A stretch of 64,000 bases of DNA from Deroplatys truncata (GCA_030765065.1 CM060975.1:198680507-198744506); one strand, 5' to 3'; positions 11,260 through 23,105 are shown, counted from the stretch's first letter. Translations and numbers: made by a program. The notes: a model not told the origin generated them from the letters alone.

Positions 11260-12268
11260 TGTACACTCGCTTCCATTTATGCCGTTCCGCAGCTTTGGGA
11301 GACATTCTACTAGCCTTCACAGCTGAGTATGTATAACAAGGAGGAGTACGCATGGTGTTTCTTTTCGCGTATGTTTTACGTGAATAATTCTAGATTATTC
11401 TCATATGAATATACAACTTTGAGCAATAGTTTTACTTGTCATCACTTACGTATAATAATCATGTTTAAATATATATCTAAATAAAACCCTTTTTTGCACA
11501 ATTACTCTATGAAAAAGCAGTTTCAATGCCAACATAATGTAAAACTGAAATACATTCCTTTTACTGTCAAAAGGATACATGTATTAGACATTATTTTAAT
11601 AATACGTCCAATCTCCATTCTTGTCTAATACCTGATTTAGCCACCTAAACACTGAATCACTCGTCGCCCTCTGGGAATACTGTCATATGAATCAGAGTTC
11701 TTCCACTACCTAAGTGACTAAATGCCTAGGCGATTAAGTCAGGTTTTGGAGAAGAATGGAGATTGGACAAATTATTAAAATAATATCTAGTAAATGTGTC
11801 CTCTTTGAGAGTAAAAAGCATAATTTACTTCAGTTATACATTATACTGTCATTAAAATTCTTTTTCATAGAGAAATTTTGCAAAACAGTGTTTTATTTGG
11901 TTGTATATTTAGATTGGACAGATAATTCCAATAATGTCTAGTAAATGTGTCTTTCAGAGTAAAAAGTATAATATATTTCAGTTTTACATATTGTTGCCAT
12001 TAAATTTTTTTTCGTGGAGATATTGTGCAAAACAGGGTTTAATTTAGTGATATATTATTTTAACTTATTGTAAGTGATGGAGAGTGAAGCTATTGCTCAA
12101 AGTGATATATCCATATGTTAATAATCTAGAATTGTGCACGTAAAACATGACGCCACTGCATGCGCGAAAAGGTAAACAGATACATGCACCTTCTCCTTAC
12201 TATACATACCCCACCTGTGAAGACCAGTAGAATGCCTCCCAAGGCTACGGGATGGGGAGTCAGTGTAC
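11260..12268. mobile_element. Foldback-like element with long inverted arms
   Basis: The left arm (about 11260-11645) is the inverse of the right arm (about 11755-12268). Matching pairs include GGGAGACATTCTACTAG with CAGTAGAATGCCTCCC, and ATACGTCCAATCTCCATTC with GAATGGAGATTGGACAAAT. The outer ends carry TGTACACT and its inverse AGTGTACA. The right arm holds a duplicated inner part (11756 and 11926, about 165 bp apart), making it longer than the left. No transposase is seen. Confidence 0.65.
11756..12060. repeat. Tandem duplication within foldback arm
   Basis: GATTGGACAAATTATT/AGTAAATGTGTC at about 11761 recurs as GATTGGACAGATAATTC/AGTAAATGTGTC at about 11914. The two ~155-165-bp units differ by substitutions and small indels. 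Confidence 0.75.
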
Positions 12269-12535
12269 AACTTACGGAGCTAAGTTTAGGCATGCTCAGA
12301 TCAATATGAACTTTCTAATTCCCGTGTTTACCTGTTTTCAAACCAAGAAATAGTTGTATTTAAAAATTATCATTACCTATAAGGTCTGGCACTTGGAGTT
12401 CTTTAGGTAAAAACTTATGTCTTATGTGCAGTGCTTCTCAGGTACGAGTTGGCTGCTCGATTATATTTATAATACCCACACACCGACCGATTACCAACTC
12501 TGCAGCGGGAACTACGATATCATTCTAAATGCCAA
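12269..12535. other. Unassigned spacer
   Basis: No recognised content. Confidence 0.4.
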
Positions 12536-13140
12536 TGTGGTATGAAATAAGGTAACTTAATATTGTAACATATGTAAAACGTGAAGGAAGGCCAGCTAGC
12601 CGTGAGAAGGGTAAGAGTACAGGTAACAAGAGGACAGAGAGAGTGTCAGAATGAGAAACTCTGCTACAGTGGTCACAGGCACTTGCAAGACATGAGTGAG
12701 AGAGATAGCGATAGGATAGAAAGCGAGATCTTGACACTTTGGGGAATTCCGAACTTGTCAGGACTTCAAATATGAGGGCAAATATTTTCATACCACGCGC
12801 AGGGAAGAGCCAATAAGAGTGAAGCGTTTAAAATAGCTAGGCAAATGTAGCGTTCACCTGTGATGGTATAAAAGGGAGCACGTGAAAAAATTTGGCGTCT
12901 TATTGCTTTGATGATTCTGGAGAGGAGGTAAAATTCACGCCATGTTTGTGGCGATGCGTGTGAAGCCAGCAGCAGGAAATAGAGTTAGCTTGGGGAGGTA
13001 AATCTCTGCAGATAGGCCCCTTATAATTGTGTATTAAACAAAACACACGGCTAGCGGCGTTGTAAAGTACTATTCTTATTATTCCTAATAAAATTAAAGT
13101 TAAATCATCAAGGAGTTTCATTTCGTCTACTGTTACCACA
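12536..13140 (+). mobile_element. Possible LTR (single copy)
   Basis: Starts TGTGGTATG and ends TGTTACCACA, giving a TGTGGTA/TACCACA terminal inverted match with TG...CA ends. Inside is GGTATAAAAGGGAGC near 12864 (TATA box) and CCTAATAAAATTAAAG near 13084 (poly(A)-like). These are LTR hallmarks. No second copy and no target duplication is evident, so the call is tentative. Confidence 0.4.
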
Positions 13141-13785
13141 ACCTGGGGAACAGTTTAACAATAGGACAACAAACAAGTTTTAACACAATCCTCTGCAAGA
13201 TAGAAACACTTGTAACGTGTTCGGATGATGCCGTAAGGCGAAATACTAATTAACAACTGATGCTATAAATTTCATAGGTTACTGGAATCTTCGATGAAAT
13301 TATAGCCCTGGAAGTATATGAAAAGGTGCATTGTGTATAATCTGAAGGTGGATCAAGAGAGAAGATAGTATTAGCATCATCCGGCGTAAAGCACAGGTAT
13401 TAGATTTGAGAGAGACCTGAAATAAGTTGACAAGTTTGACGGAGAGAAGTCCATCTATCAGCTATGTATCCCTTATCTGGACATGAAATATCATCTGCCA
13501 GTAGAAAAGCGGTCCACGTTGGTCTGCTGTTTAGGAGTAGAGGAGGCGTGCATGGAAATATTTATAGCCCAAAGTGGGCTATGTGGGGCAATGGTTGCCA
13601 TTATCAAAGGCTCCTTCAAAATACATTATAATGTATTTAATATAGGCTTGAACTATCGAACCCTCAGAGATTCTCTTTAAGTTTAAGTATATAATTTTAA
13701 TAACATGTATGATTAATTACACTCTTAGGTGTTCATTTGTTTCCTAGCTGTAGTTTAAATTAATTTATATATTTTATTTTTCTAA
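13141..13785. other. Unassigned; possibly leader of the preceding LTR element
   Basis: Directly follows the LTR-like sequence. Only short frames (about 65 codons at 13483-13680) without recognised motifs. Confidence 0.3.
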
Positions 13786-15390
13786 TTGTATTTTGAGTTT
13801 GAGGTATTACTTTTAAGTGAAGTAGATCTACCAATCGCAAATGCAGAACAGGAAGAAGTCCCACCCACACTACCAAGAGAAGTGGAACATACACTTAACG
13901 AACTAAGAAACTATAAAACGTCTAGAGAAGATAAGATCATAAATGAATGCCTAAATTGTGGGGGCTGAAACACTAGCAAAACCATTAGCTACGATATTCA
14001 ACAAAATATTACAGACGCAAGACATGCCATCCCAGTGGCGAACGATCTCAATCATACTGTTAATAAAAAATATGACAGGAATAAATTAAACAACTACAGG
14101 CCGATAAGCCTGATATCAAATCTTTATAAAGTATTTCCTAGCAATAATCACGTGCAGATTAACCAAGTTCTAGAGTAAAACAAGCCTTATGAACAATCAG
14201 GATTTCGAACAGGATACAGTATGATCCAAACCTCCAAACAGTCATTCGGGTAATAGAAAAGAGCCGAATAGAAAAGAGGAGGTGCATAACCTTCGTAGGC
14301 TACAGCAACCCTTCGACTCCGTTGACCAAAGGAAAGCCATAAAATCCTTACAAGCAATGGAACAGAAAGTAAATGATGGAGAAAATTTGCATTAATGGCT
14401 ACACTAAAGTCAAAACAGAGATCGAAGGAGACACATCCAAGCTGAAAAGAGGTATGAAGTAATGGGAACCAATCTCACTTAAGATTTTCACATGCCTGCC
14501 GGAAATTGAACTCCACCCATTAAAATGGGACAATAAGCGAAAAAGACTCAACAGAAATCGAAGGATGTTGTCCAACCTAAGCTTCGGGGACGACATGACT
14601 CTTTTTGCAAAGTCAGCAAATAAGCTAGAGACCATGCTCAAAGAACAAAACATCAGCCAAGAAGTAGAACTACGGATGAACTCAACAAAGACGAAAGTAA
14701 TGACAAATGTTGGGAAATCGCCAATAGTATTGGATGGGACAACTATGAAATGTTTGTGGGACTACACTTACTTGGGACAAAGTATTTTGATGAGGGAAAA
14801 CGGCGAGGCAGAGATCAAAAGAAGAGTCAGCGCAGCGTGGTGGCAGTTCTGGTACTTGACGGATATTCTACTAAACACACAATGTTACATGAAATTGAAA
14901 ATGCAAGTCATGGAATCATGCATAATACCACTGCTTATATTTGGATACGAGACGTGGTGCTTCACCAAATGCCAAACATAAGCCCTACAAGTGTGTCAGA
15001 GAAAGATGGAACTGAAAGTGTGAACATAAGGCTACAAAATAGAATACGAAATACCGAAATGAGAAGAATGACAGGAATGGAGGCACAGCAGTACGCGCAC
15101 GACAACTCAAGTGGAAGTGGGGAGGCCATGTAATAAGGATAGACTACGGAAGATGGGCCCGCGTGTCCATAGTTGGGACAACTGTCTCAGGAAGAAAGCA
15201 GAGGTCGCGTACGCAAGAGATGGTCAGACGAGCTGATAGAGATAGAGTAGCTAGAAGAAGATGGACTGTTCTTGCCAAGGACCACCAACTGTGGAAGGAA
15301 GTCACCGCTGAGGAGTTAAAACTCAGTCAACAATATAGTGTTAAGGACAATAGTGTTGTACTAAACTTTGATGAAAGGGATAATGTGTAA
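13786..15390 (+). pseudogene. LINE reverse transcriptase remnant
   Basis: Broken frames give the expected order of a non-LTR retrotransposon polymerase. First comes TLNELRNYKTSREDKIINE (usual form NGKAPGEDGI). Then ETLAKPLATIFNKILQTQ with WRTISIILLIKN, and NYRPISLISNLYKVF. The catalytic box is LSFGDDMTLFAKSANKLETM, with GDD in place of the usual ADD. Later come KTKVM, YTYLGQ, PLLIFGYETW and the C-terminal NRIRNTEMRRMTG. Multiple stops and frame changes, for example after 13968, 14981 and 15133. The 5' endonuclease part is absent, so it is 5'-truncated. Confidence 0.8.
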
Positions 15391-16008
15391 TGACAAGTAA
15401 CGGTTAAATTCTTTCAGTAACTGGCTCACTTTGGGAGTTTACACTGATCTCTTATCTTAATTGTATTTTATGAAACAAAATTAATGATGTTAATTATCAT
15501 TTCAGCACCCCTGAGGGAACTGATTATAAGACGACCGACGTTTTTTGATAGGATATAATGTATATTAATAATATGAGACTGCGTCACAATTTTGTTCCAA
15601 TCTGGTAAATAGTATAGTGCTGTTCTGCTTCTTATTCTTTAGTGGACTATAAGATTAATTTTGGAAAACAGTCTTTATCTATGTCCTTTCTGTTTCTTTC
15701 CGAGATTTTTTTCAGTAATAGGAAGGTTCTCTTAATTCCCTTCTTATAGGTTCATTGTTTTATTTTATCAGGTATTCTGTATCCTTTAACTGTCTTTTAA
15801 TACTTCATTTCAACGGCATTTATTTTACTCCCATATTTTTTCGTTATAGCCAAACAATTACGTACGTTTATTTTCTTGTTTTGCTTCATATACACCGTTC
15901 TGACCAGAGTTCCACATAGGTTTTGAAGCTTGCTCAAATTTATTTAAATATTCGTTTTAATGATAATTCTAATCATATAGAGGTCATGCTGTATGTCGTA
16001 AAACTATA
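15391..16008. other. Unassigned AT-rich stretch before Tigger element
   Basis: May include the 3' untranslated end of the preceding LINE; nothing diagnostic. Confidence 0.4.
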
Positions 16009-16271
16009 TAGTAGAGTCTTGCAAATTCGAGGTTCCGTTAAATCCGAGCTACTTTAAGACACAATTGATTTTTTTAACTAGAGGCTAGTCATCAGTTTAT
16101 ACGATCCTGATACGTATCTACATACTTTTGCACCTCCCTACCTCTCGTCTATAGTGTGTGTTACCTGGCAAAGATTAACTTCCTTTCAATTAGGGATCAG
16201 CCGAAAACTTGGGAAACATGAATGTACATACATTGTAGCAAACATTTCCCACGGAAATGCTTTTCAGCTGC

Positions 16272-16338
<67 letters not shown>
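16272..16338. repeat. (AAT)n microsatellite
   Basis: About 22 perfect AAT units between the Tigger left end and the Tc1 insertion. Confidence 0.95.
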
Positions 16339-16339
<1 letters not shown>

Positions 16340-16409
16340 ACTGACTAGTTTATGACTGCAAATGTTGACAGCTATTATAAAAAAGCAGCTAGCCTTAATA
16401 GTTAACATA

Positions 16410-17633
16410 CACTATGTGATCAAAAGCATCCGAACACCCCACAATCATACGTTTTTCATCTTAGGTGCATTGTGCTGCCACCTATTGCCTGGTAATCATT
16501 ATCAGTAGTCATTAGACATCGTGAACAACAGCAGAATGGGACGCTCCGTGGAACTCACGGACTTCAAACGAGCTCAGGTGATTGGGTGTCACTTGTGTCA
16601 GAAGCCTGTACGCGAGATTTCCACACTCCTAAACATCCCTAGGTTCACTGTTTCCGATGTGATAGTGAAGTGGAAACGTGAAAGAACATGTACAGAACAA
16701 AAGTGCACAGGCCGACCTCGTCTGTTGACTGACAGAGACCGCTGACGTTTGAAGAGGGTCGTAAAGAGTAATAGGCAGACATCTATCCAGACCATCACTC
16801 AGGAATTCCAAACTGCATCAGGATCCACTCCAAGTACTATGACAGTTAGGCGTGAAGTGAGAAACCTTGGATTCCATGGTCGAGCGGCTGCTCATAAGCC
16901 ACACATCACGCAGGAAAATGCAAACGACGCCTTGGTTGGTGTAAGGAGCGTCAACATTACACGATTGAACAGTGGCAAAACGCTGTGTGGAGTGACGAAT
17001 CACAGTACACAATGTGGCGATCCGATGGCAGGGTGTGGATATGGCGAATGCCCGGTGAACGTCATCTGCCAGTGTGTAGTGCCAACAGTGAAATTCGTAG
17101 GTGGTGGTGTTATGGTGTGGTAGTGTTTTTCCTGGAGGAGGCTTGCACCGCTTGTTGTTTTGCGTGACACGATCACAGCGTGGACCTACATTGATATTTT
17201 AAGCACCTTCTTGCTTCCCACTGTTGAAGAGAAATTCGGGGATGGCGATTGCATCTTTCAACGCGATCGAGCATCTGTTCATACTGCACGGGCTGTGGCG
17301 GAGTGGTTACACGACAATAACATCCATGTAATGGACTGGCCTACACAGAGTCCTGACTTGAGTCCTATAGAACACCTTTGGGATGTTTTGGAACGCCGAC
17401 TTCGTGCCAGGCCTCACCGACCTACCTCAGTTCCGCACTCCGTGAAGAATGGGCTGCCATTCCCCAAGAAACCTTCCAGCACCTGATTGAAAGTATGCCT
17501 GCGAGAGTGAACACTGTCATCAAGGCTAAGGGTGGGCCAACACCATATTGACTTCCAGCATTACGGATGGAGGGCACCACGAACTTGTACGTCATTTTCA
17601 GCTAGGTGTCTGGATACTTTTTATCACGTAGTG
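16410..17633 (+). mobile_element. Tc1-like transposon, copy 1
   Basis: Left end CACTATGTGATCAAAAGCAT and inverted right end CACTACGTGATAAAAAGTAT form terminal inverted repeats of about 30 bp. TA target duplications lie at 16408-16409 and 17634-17635. The length of 1224 bp is normal for a Tc1-like element. It lies inside the Tigger element, between the Tigger left end and its transposase, so it inserted later. Confidence 0.93.
16536..17551 (+). pseudogene. Tc1-like transposase, inactivated
   Basis: The N-terminal paired-type helix-turn-helix is readable (MGRSVELTDFKRAQVIGCHL, then GRPRLLTDRDR). The DD34E catalytic triad is visible: D in VWSDESQYT, D in FQRDRASVH and E in SPIEHLWD, with 34 residues between the last two. 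It is broken by an in-frame TGA at 16743 (fits CGA to TGA decay), a frame change near 16920 that is undone near 17085, a TAG at 17121, and another frame change near 17430. The C-terminus is recoverable to a TGA near 17551 in the shifted frame. No activity is expected. Confidence 0.9.
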
Positions 17634-17780
17634 TATGTTGAGAGGAAAAGTATCCCTTGCAACCGAAACAGCAAGCCAGGGTTGTGCCAAGTTAAAAGAG
17701 TGTTGTATTTTAGTGTGTTTGTAGTCTTCTTTCAGTACTTTAGAAGCGGTTGCACATCTTATTTTTAATCTGTTTGCACA

Positions 17781-19302
17781 ATGAGTGGTAAATGTAAGAG
17801 GAAATTTGTACCATTAAAGATGAAATCACAAACTTTAATAACACTGGATAAAGAGGTGGGAATTAGAAAGCTTGCAGCGGAATACGCTGTTGGGGAAGTA
17901 ACAGTTGGAAACTGTCGACGAAATAAAGATAAACTGGAGAAGAATTCTTCAACAAAGTGTTCAGATAACTCCTTTAAAATAAAGTGTATGAGGAGGTCAG
18001 AATACGAAAAAACTAGTGAAGCGTTGTTTCTGGTTCACTCAACAAAGGCAGAAGGGAAGTCCAATTTCCGGCACAATGTTGCAAAAAAGAAAAACATTAT
18101 TTTTTAGAAACGAGTTTAAAGAATGTGAAGAAGATTTCAGCTCGAGTGTAGGTTAGTTACAGAGATGGAAGAATAGGTATGGTGTACGACAGCTTGAGAT
18201 TTTCGGAGAAAAGCTTTCCGTTGATTCTAAAGCTACAGTGAACTTCTGTAAACATTTGAACAAATCGTAAAAATTGAAAACCTCACAAATGATCAGTTAC
18301 ATAATTGTGGCAAAACAGGGCTCAACTTTAAAATATTACCTCCTGAAACACTTGCTTCACTCGAAGAACGTCGTGCTCCTGACCACAAAAAGTAAAGAAA
18401 CAGCAACAATAATCGCTGCATCAAATGCATCAGGTACACACAAATTAAAGCCTGTTGTCATTGGAAGATCCGCGAAGCCTAGAGCTCTCAAAGACACTTC
18501 CTTGTCTGCATTGCCTATCTCTTAAAAGAACCAAAGGAATGCCTGGATGGACAGAGGAATATTTAAGAAGTGGTTTTATGAAGAATATGTGCCGGAAACT
18601 AAAAGGTTTTTGAAGAAAACTGCCTAGTAAAGCAATCTTATTTATGGACAACGCTGGATCGCATCCAAACGAAGAAGAATTGCAGTGTGACAGAATTTTG
18701 GCTTTGTTTTTGCTACCTTATGTCTAAAACTTGATACAACGACAGATCAGGGGGCTTTGGAATGATTAAAAAATTATCGACTCCACCTATTGCAGTCATT
18801 TCTATAAACATCACTAATTTTGTAAAACGGTTAACCAGACGTAGTGTATTGGTTAGCAGAGTCATGGGATGAAGTGAAGCCTAAGATACTTTTTAAATCG
18901 TGGAAGAAAGTTTTAGAGAGAAAATCGACTGGTGAGAGTGAATTCGATGATGAAGCTGATGAAGATGATATACCCCTAATCGCACAGCTTCCAGGTGGTA
19001 GTGAAAGTGAAGTTAAGGAATGGATGAAAAGTGATGGACAGTTTTAACTTACGGAAACATCAATTGTTCAGATATTGAATAAGCCGACATAAGAAAGCGA
19101 GGAGGAAGACAACGAAGAGAGAACACCAAAAATGAATCATATTGAGGATTTTGCTGTGTTGAAGTCGGCATTGCGCTATGTAGAACAACAATCAGAGGCA
19201 ACACCGTGCGACATCATGTTACTCAAAGGAGGGCGCTACATTGCCACGCAAAAGCGATTCAGTATCCTGAAGCAGAAGACGCTTAAAAACTTTTTCATAA
19301 AA
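17781..19302 (+). pseudogene. Tigger/jerky-type (pogo) transposase, inactivated
   Basis: Starts at ATG 17781. Residues 1-55 form a CENP-B-type N-terminal helix-turn-helix (IRKLAAEYAVGEVTVGNCRR). The DDE_1 domain follows in pieces: TGLNFKILPPETLASLEERR near 18320, SNASGTHKLKPVVIGRSAKP at 18420-18480, LFMDNAGSHPNEEELQ at 18645-18690 and TTDQGALE near 18745. The acidic aspartate normally before ETGLNF is glycine here (GGC, next codon AAA). The second and third aspartates remain. The acidic C-terminal tail reads FDDEADEDDIPL, and the last stretch ends LKNFFIK with TAA near 19302. Frame changes near 18110 and 18260, plus several stops, make it a pseudogene. Confidence 0.85.
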
Positions 19303-19329
19303 TAACCCCATGTATGTATGCACATATTG

Positions 19330-21170
19330 TGTTTGTTTCTATTCTTCTTCTTCTTCCATTCAAGGTTTAGGGCTTTCGACCTGTTCCGAAGCTAACTAAA
19401 CTGGTCACTTCATCTCCTCCGTTGTCGTCCAACACTTCTCCCTGAAGGTCTATAAAATAAAGCTTGTAGTGGATACCTTGAAAGGGCAACGTTTTTGGTA
19501 CCTCTGTGTTTCTTCATTAGCTGTTCTCTTATTACAGTATTCCTAATCCTATCTGTTCTACTAATTCCAAACAATGATCGTAAAAATCTCAATCTTGTTT
19601 CCACTCTTGTCCTTTCGCTAGTTCTTAGTGTCTACATTTCACAAGAGCACTTCATTGCTGATTTAGATATAATATTGTGGGGTCTTTGCCTTATTTCCTT
19701 CCTCATGGTTTTATTAAAATGTCGTTTTGTGCATCCGTTTAAGCTATTGCAAGATTCTATATTCTCTTCGAAATCTGCCTTGGTGTTCAAAATTTATATT
19801 TTTGATCCCAGATATTTAAATGTTGAAACTTTTTCTATAATTTCTCCATCAGTAACTATTTTAGCTGGTCTTTGGTTCTTCCCCTATCATAACCATGGAA
19901 TTTAGTTTTCTCACATGAGATTTTCATATTATATTTTTTTCCTATTTAGTTCAATTTAGTTACTGATCTTTGCAGTTCCATTTCGTATATTCTGCTAAAA
20001 TTATCTGGGCATCTGCAAAAACTATTGTGTTTATATTTACATTATTTTCGGTTAACCCTTTTGATTTAAATATCTCTCTCCATTTTTCTATAACTTTATA
20101 TATAGAGGATAGGCGACAGTCTACATCTCTGTCTTAGTCCTGTATTAACTTCTGTGCTTTTGTCCTTGACAATTATAATTGTTTTGGAATATAGAGACTT
20201 AATAACATTAATTAAATTGTATGGTACTTTATACTCTTCAGCCAATACTTCCCATAGCTTACCCCGTTATACTCTATCATACGCCTTAATATAATATAAA
20301 AACAAAACACAGCTTTCTAAGTTATATTCACTTTTCTTCTCTAAAACATGTTAAAATGGCATCAATGCCATTTTAAACCCATTCTGTTCTTCCCCTAATC
20401 GGTTCTTTACCATACTGGACAATTTCTTCTTTGTAATCGCTGATCTATAATTCTCACTTCATTTTTGTTTTCCTTTTTAAAAAACATTTATAATTTTTGT
20501 ATTGCACCACTCATCTAGAATCCTTCCTTCACTCCATATTAAATTAAAAAGTTGTAATAATCTATTTTTTAATTTCTTTCCTCCATATCTCCATATTTAT
20601 TAAGATGATCACTTTCTGGGGCTTTTCTATTTTTTGTTGTCTTCAAAACTTCCTCTAGCTGTTCTTTTGTTATCTGATTCTGTTAATTCAGTCTTTGTGT
20701 AGTAGCCCTCTCTTCTGCCTCTTTATATAATAATATTGTATCTATTGATCTTCATTTATTACATTTATTCTAACTCTGTTGTTTTCTTCTTCTCTTAAAC
20801 TTTTAAATGTTCTGAAACCAAAACGTTTGGCCCTGTATCATCCCTTTCTATTCTACTTACAATTGATTCCAACTTTCTCTCTTATTCTGTCTTGAAAATT
20901 TCCTTACCACGGCTCTTTGTCTTTTATACATTGTATAATCTTCTACATTTCTAGTCCTTAGCCATTTTTATATAGTCTCTTCTTCTTTTTAATTTCCTCT
21001 TCCAATTCCTCATTCCAATACTTCATTCTATTCGGTTTTCTTTTACTTTGCGCTCCCAACCTTGGCTTTTTTTACTGCTGTTATTCCTATACAAAAACTT
21101 TAAAATTTACAGTAAATAACTTCACCTTTATTTGTTATTGGTTTCATTTCGTCTTTAATGAGTCTTCCTA
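19330..21170 (-). pseudogene. LINE reverse transcriptase remnant, minus, inside Tigger
   Basis: Reading the minus strand from about 21060 downward gives RMKYWNEELEEEIKKK (linker before the polymerase). Then come KAVFCFYI with a palm motif resembling ID-EKAYDRV near 20270-20320 and GVSYGKYWLK. Later the C-terminal ETRLRFLRSLFGISRTDRIR, then NTVIREQL, is readable at 19410-19604. A (TTC)n tract at 19341-19353 lies at its 3' end, equivalent to a (GAA)n tail on the sense strand, as RTE-like LINEs often have. Many stops. It sits between the Tigger transposase and the Tigger right terminus. Confidence 0.7.
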
Positions 21171-21248
21171 TGGTGAGCCCTATAATCCGAGTTATCCGAA
21201 ATCCGAGGTAAGTTCACGCCATTACCTCGGATTAGCGAGACTGCACTG

Positions 21249-22445
21249 CACTATATTATCGGACGAGTAAACATTTTGTGGCCTTTTTTTTTTTAGTCTA
21301 AACTCTGAGGCAAACTGTTCTGGGAACATGGGAAGTAATTGTTGGGAAAATACGCCTTAGTTGTTTTTTTTCAAAGTTTTATGATTTTCTTGTACGAGTA
21401 TAAGTAAACAGAATATACACTCCTCACGCATGGCATTCATTTTAGTTACCCAAAACACACACCGGTTTGCTCTGAAGAACTATTATTATAGGTAGTTAAT
21501 ATTATTGTTATAAATTATGAAGTTTCTTTTGAAAACTACTATTTAATATTTGTTAAAATTACGTTTCCAATTAAACATTATATTATCAAATCTGTAATAT
21601 TTTTTATGTTTTAATGTATATTTTTACAATTTTTCTCATTTTCCTCAGGTATGCGACAGTAATTTCAATACTTATAAGGGTCATTCTTGTCTCAGCTTGC
21701 TTATTTGCAAGTCATTAACCCTAACATGAATTTCGAACCCTCTGCTGCAGTATAGCGCTGTATTGTGACCCAGTATGTAACAGAGTCATCATTTTGAAGC
21801 CAGAAGTCTGCTCTGTGTCGCACATTTTCTCCTTGCCTCTTTCCCTCAGATATTCCTTTTATAAATATTTTGCAGGTTGAATTTGTGAACACGTTCGCTC
21901 AAAGAGAGAGAGGAGAGAAAAGGAAATAATATCATAAAGTGACCCCGCCGCGGCGCTTTCAAGTTGCTCTCCCTCGAGGGCATGTGACGTAGGTATCATG
22001 TAGGTATTGCAAGGACGCTGAATATTACACTGTACGTGTCCATCACGCAATCGAACCTTAAGGCTCCCTCACACTGCACCGCTTCTGCCATTTACAGATA
22101 ATCAACTATTTTATGACGAATTTCCTTCTTGAAGCGCAGTTTTTTTATTTTTATTGCTGTAACGTAAGAATTTAGAACACGGGTGCCTTTAATGAAACTG
22201 AGTTTAGCTCAAAATGCAGCTGTACACTGGGGAAGGAATGATACAGGAAATTACAATAAGATATTTAAAATTTTACTTCCAATAATCTATGCAAGTTAAT
22301 TTGGACTTAAAAGTATGTATCAGAGTTGCTTTGTTTGCTGATGTATGCTTGAAGCCTGCCTGAAAATAATTAATAGTTACCAAACCGAAACAAACGACAT
22401 GTACGGTAAGATAAGGTAAGATATTTCTGCATTAAAGGTAATTTC
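21249..22445. other. Unassigned stretch
   Basis: No convincing gene or shared repeat. A GC-rich patch at 21940-22085 (CCCCGCCGCGGCGC, GGCTCCCTCACACTGCACC) stands out but is not identified. Confidence 0.4.
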
Positions 22446-23062
22446 GCAGCATATTTTAAAAGGTGACCGGCGATTGCGTCCCGCGATCAGTTTTATACGC
22501 CAGTTGCGTCTTTGGGTTTTTTGTCATATGTCAGTTGCGTCCCCGGATTTCTTGGTTAATAAGGCAGTTGTGTCTCAAAAAGGTTTGAATTGTTAGTCCC
22601 AGTATTTTCAATTCCTAGCACAAACAACATTTCCCTTCTCATTCTTCATTTTTAACATTTAACTTTATGAAACACTTACAAGATTTCATGCCCAACGCGA
22701 AATATTCTTCTGCAGATCCTTGTGATATCTAAATTTGTAACCATCGATCGCAAATATAAGCTTCCCCTTCTCACTTGTCATCGGCTCCATGACTCGTGCA
22801 AATTGAGAATGAGAACTATTACGTATGTCCAGTTTGACTTTATGCTGCATATGACGTAGCATAAAGCGTTCTAAACAGTGCTCTCGTCACAGAACGCGTT
22901 GTTTGGCTGTCTTATCGAATAACCTAAACCTATCTAATCTACCTAAGCAGGTAGTTATGGACGCAACTGATGTATACTTTTTAAAAACCCAGACGCAACT
23001 GACGTACTGATATTAAACAACCCGGACGCAATTGACATAGCTCCGTTTTAAGAGCATGCTGC
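22446..23062. mobile_element. Small inverted-repeat element with phased GACGCAACTG boxes
   Basis: The outer ends GCAGCATATTTTAAAA (22447-22462) and TTTTAAGAGCATGCTGC (23046-23062) are imperfect inverted repeats. Inside, the box CAGTTGCGTC or a near copy occurs at 22471, 22501, 22532 and 22565. Its inverse, GACGCAACTG or a near copy, occurs at 22960, 22992 and 23025. Spacing is 30-33 bp on both sides. The centre has no coding capacity. This fits a MITE with iterated subterminal transposase-binding sites; the superfamily is not recognised. Confidence 0.6.
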
Positions 23063-23105
23063 AAACTTGCCTATTGCTCTAAGGTTTCACAGTTTTGTTA
23101 GATAG

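Larger units (their letters stand above)
16009..21248 (+). mobile_element. Pogo/Tigger-type DNA transposon with nested insertions
   Basis: The left terminus reads TAGTAGAGTCTTGCAAATTC then GAGGTTCCGTTAAATCCGAG. The right terminus, inverted, reads CAGTGCAGTCTCGCTAATCC then GAGGTAAT, so 19 of the first 24 bases pair as terminal inverted repeats. TA lies just outside on the left (16007-16008) and CA (decayed TA) on the right. The element encodes a Tigger/jerky transposase at 17781-19302 on the same strand. It was enlarged by a Tc1 element (16410-17633) and a minus-strand LINE (about 19330-21170). Boundaries are by eye. Confidence 0.75.

Noticed and set aside
12581-12775. Short frames on both strands as coding
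   Set aside because: They lie inside the LTR-like sequence 12536-13140 and show no protein family motif.
22471-23034. CRISPR-like array from regularly spaced 10-mers
   Set aside because: Boxes are only 10 bp, change orientation in the middle and are imperfect; an inverted-repeat transposon explains them better.
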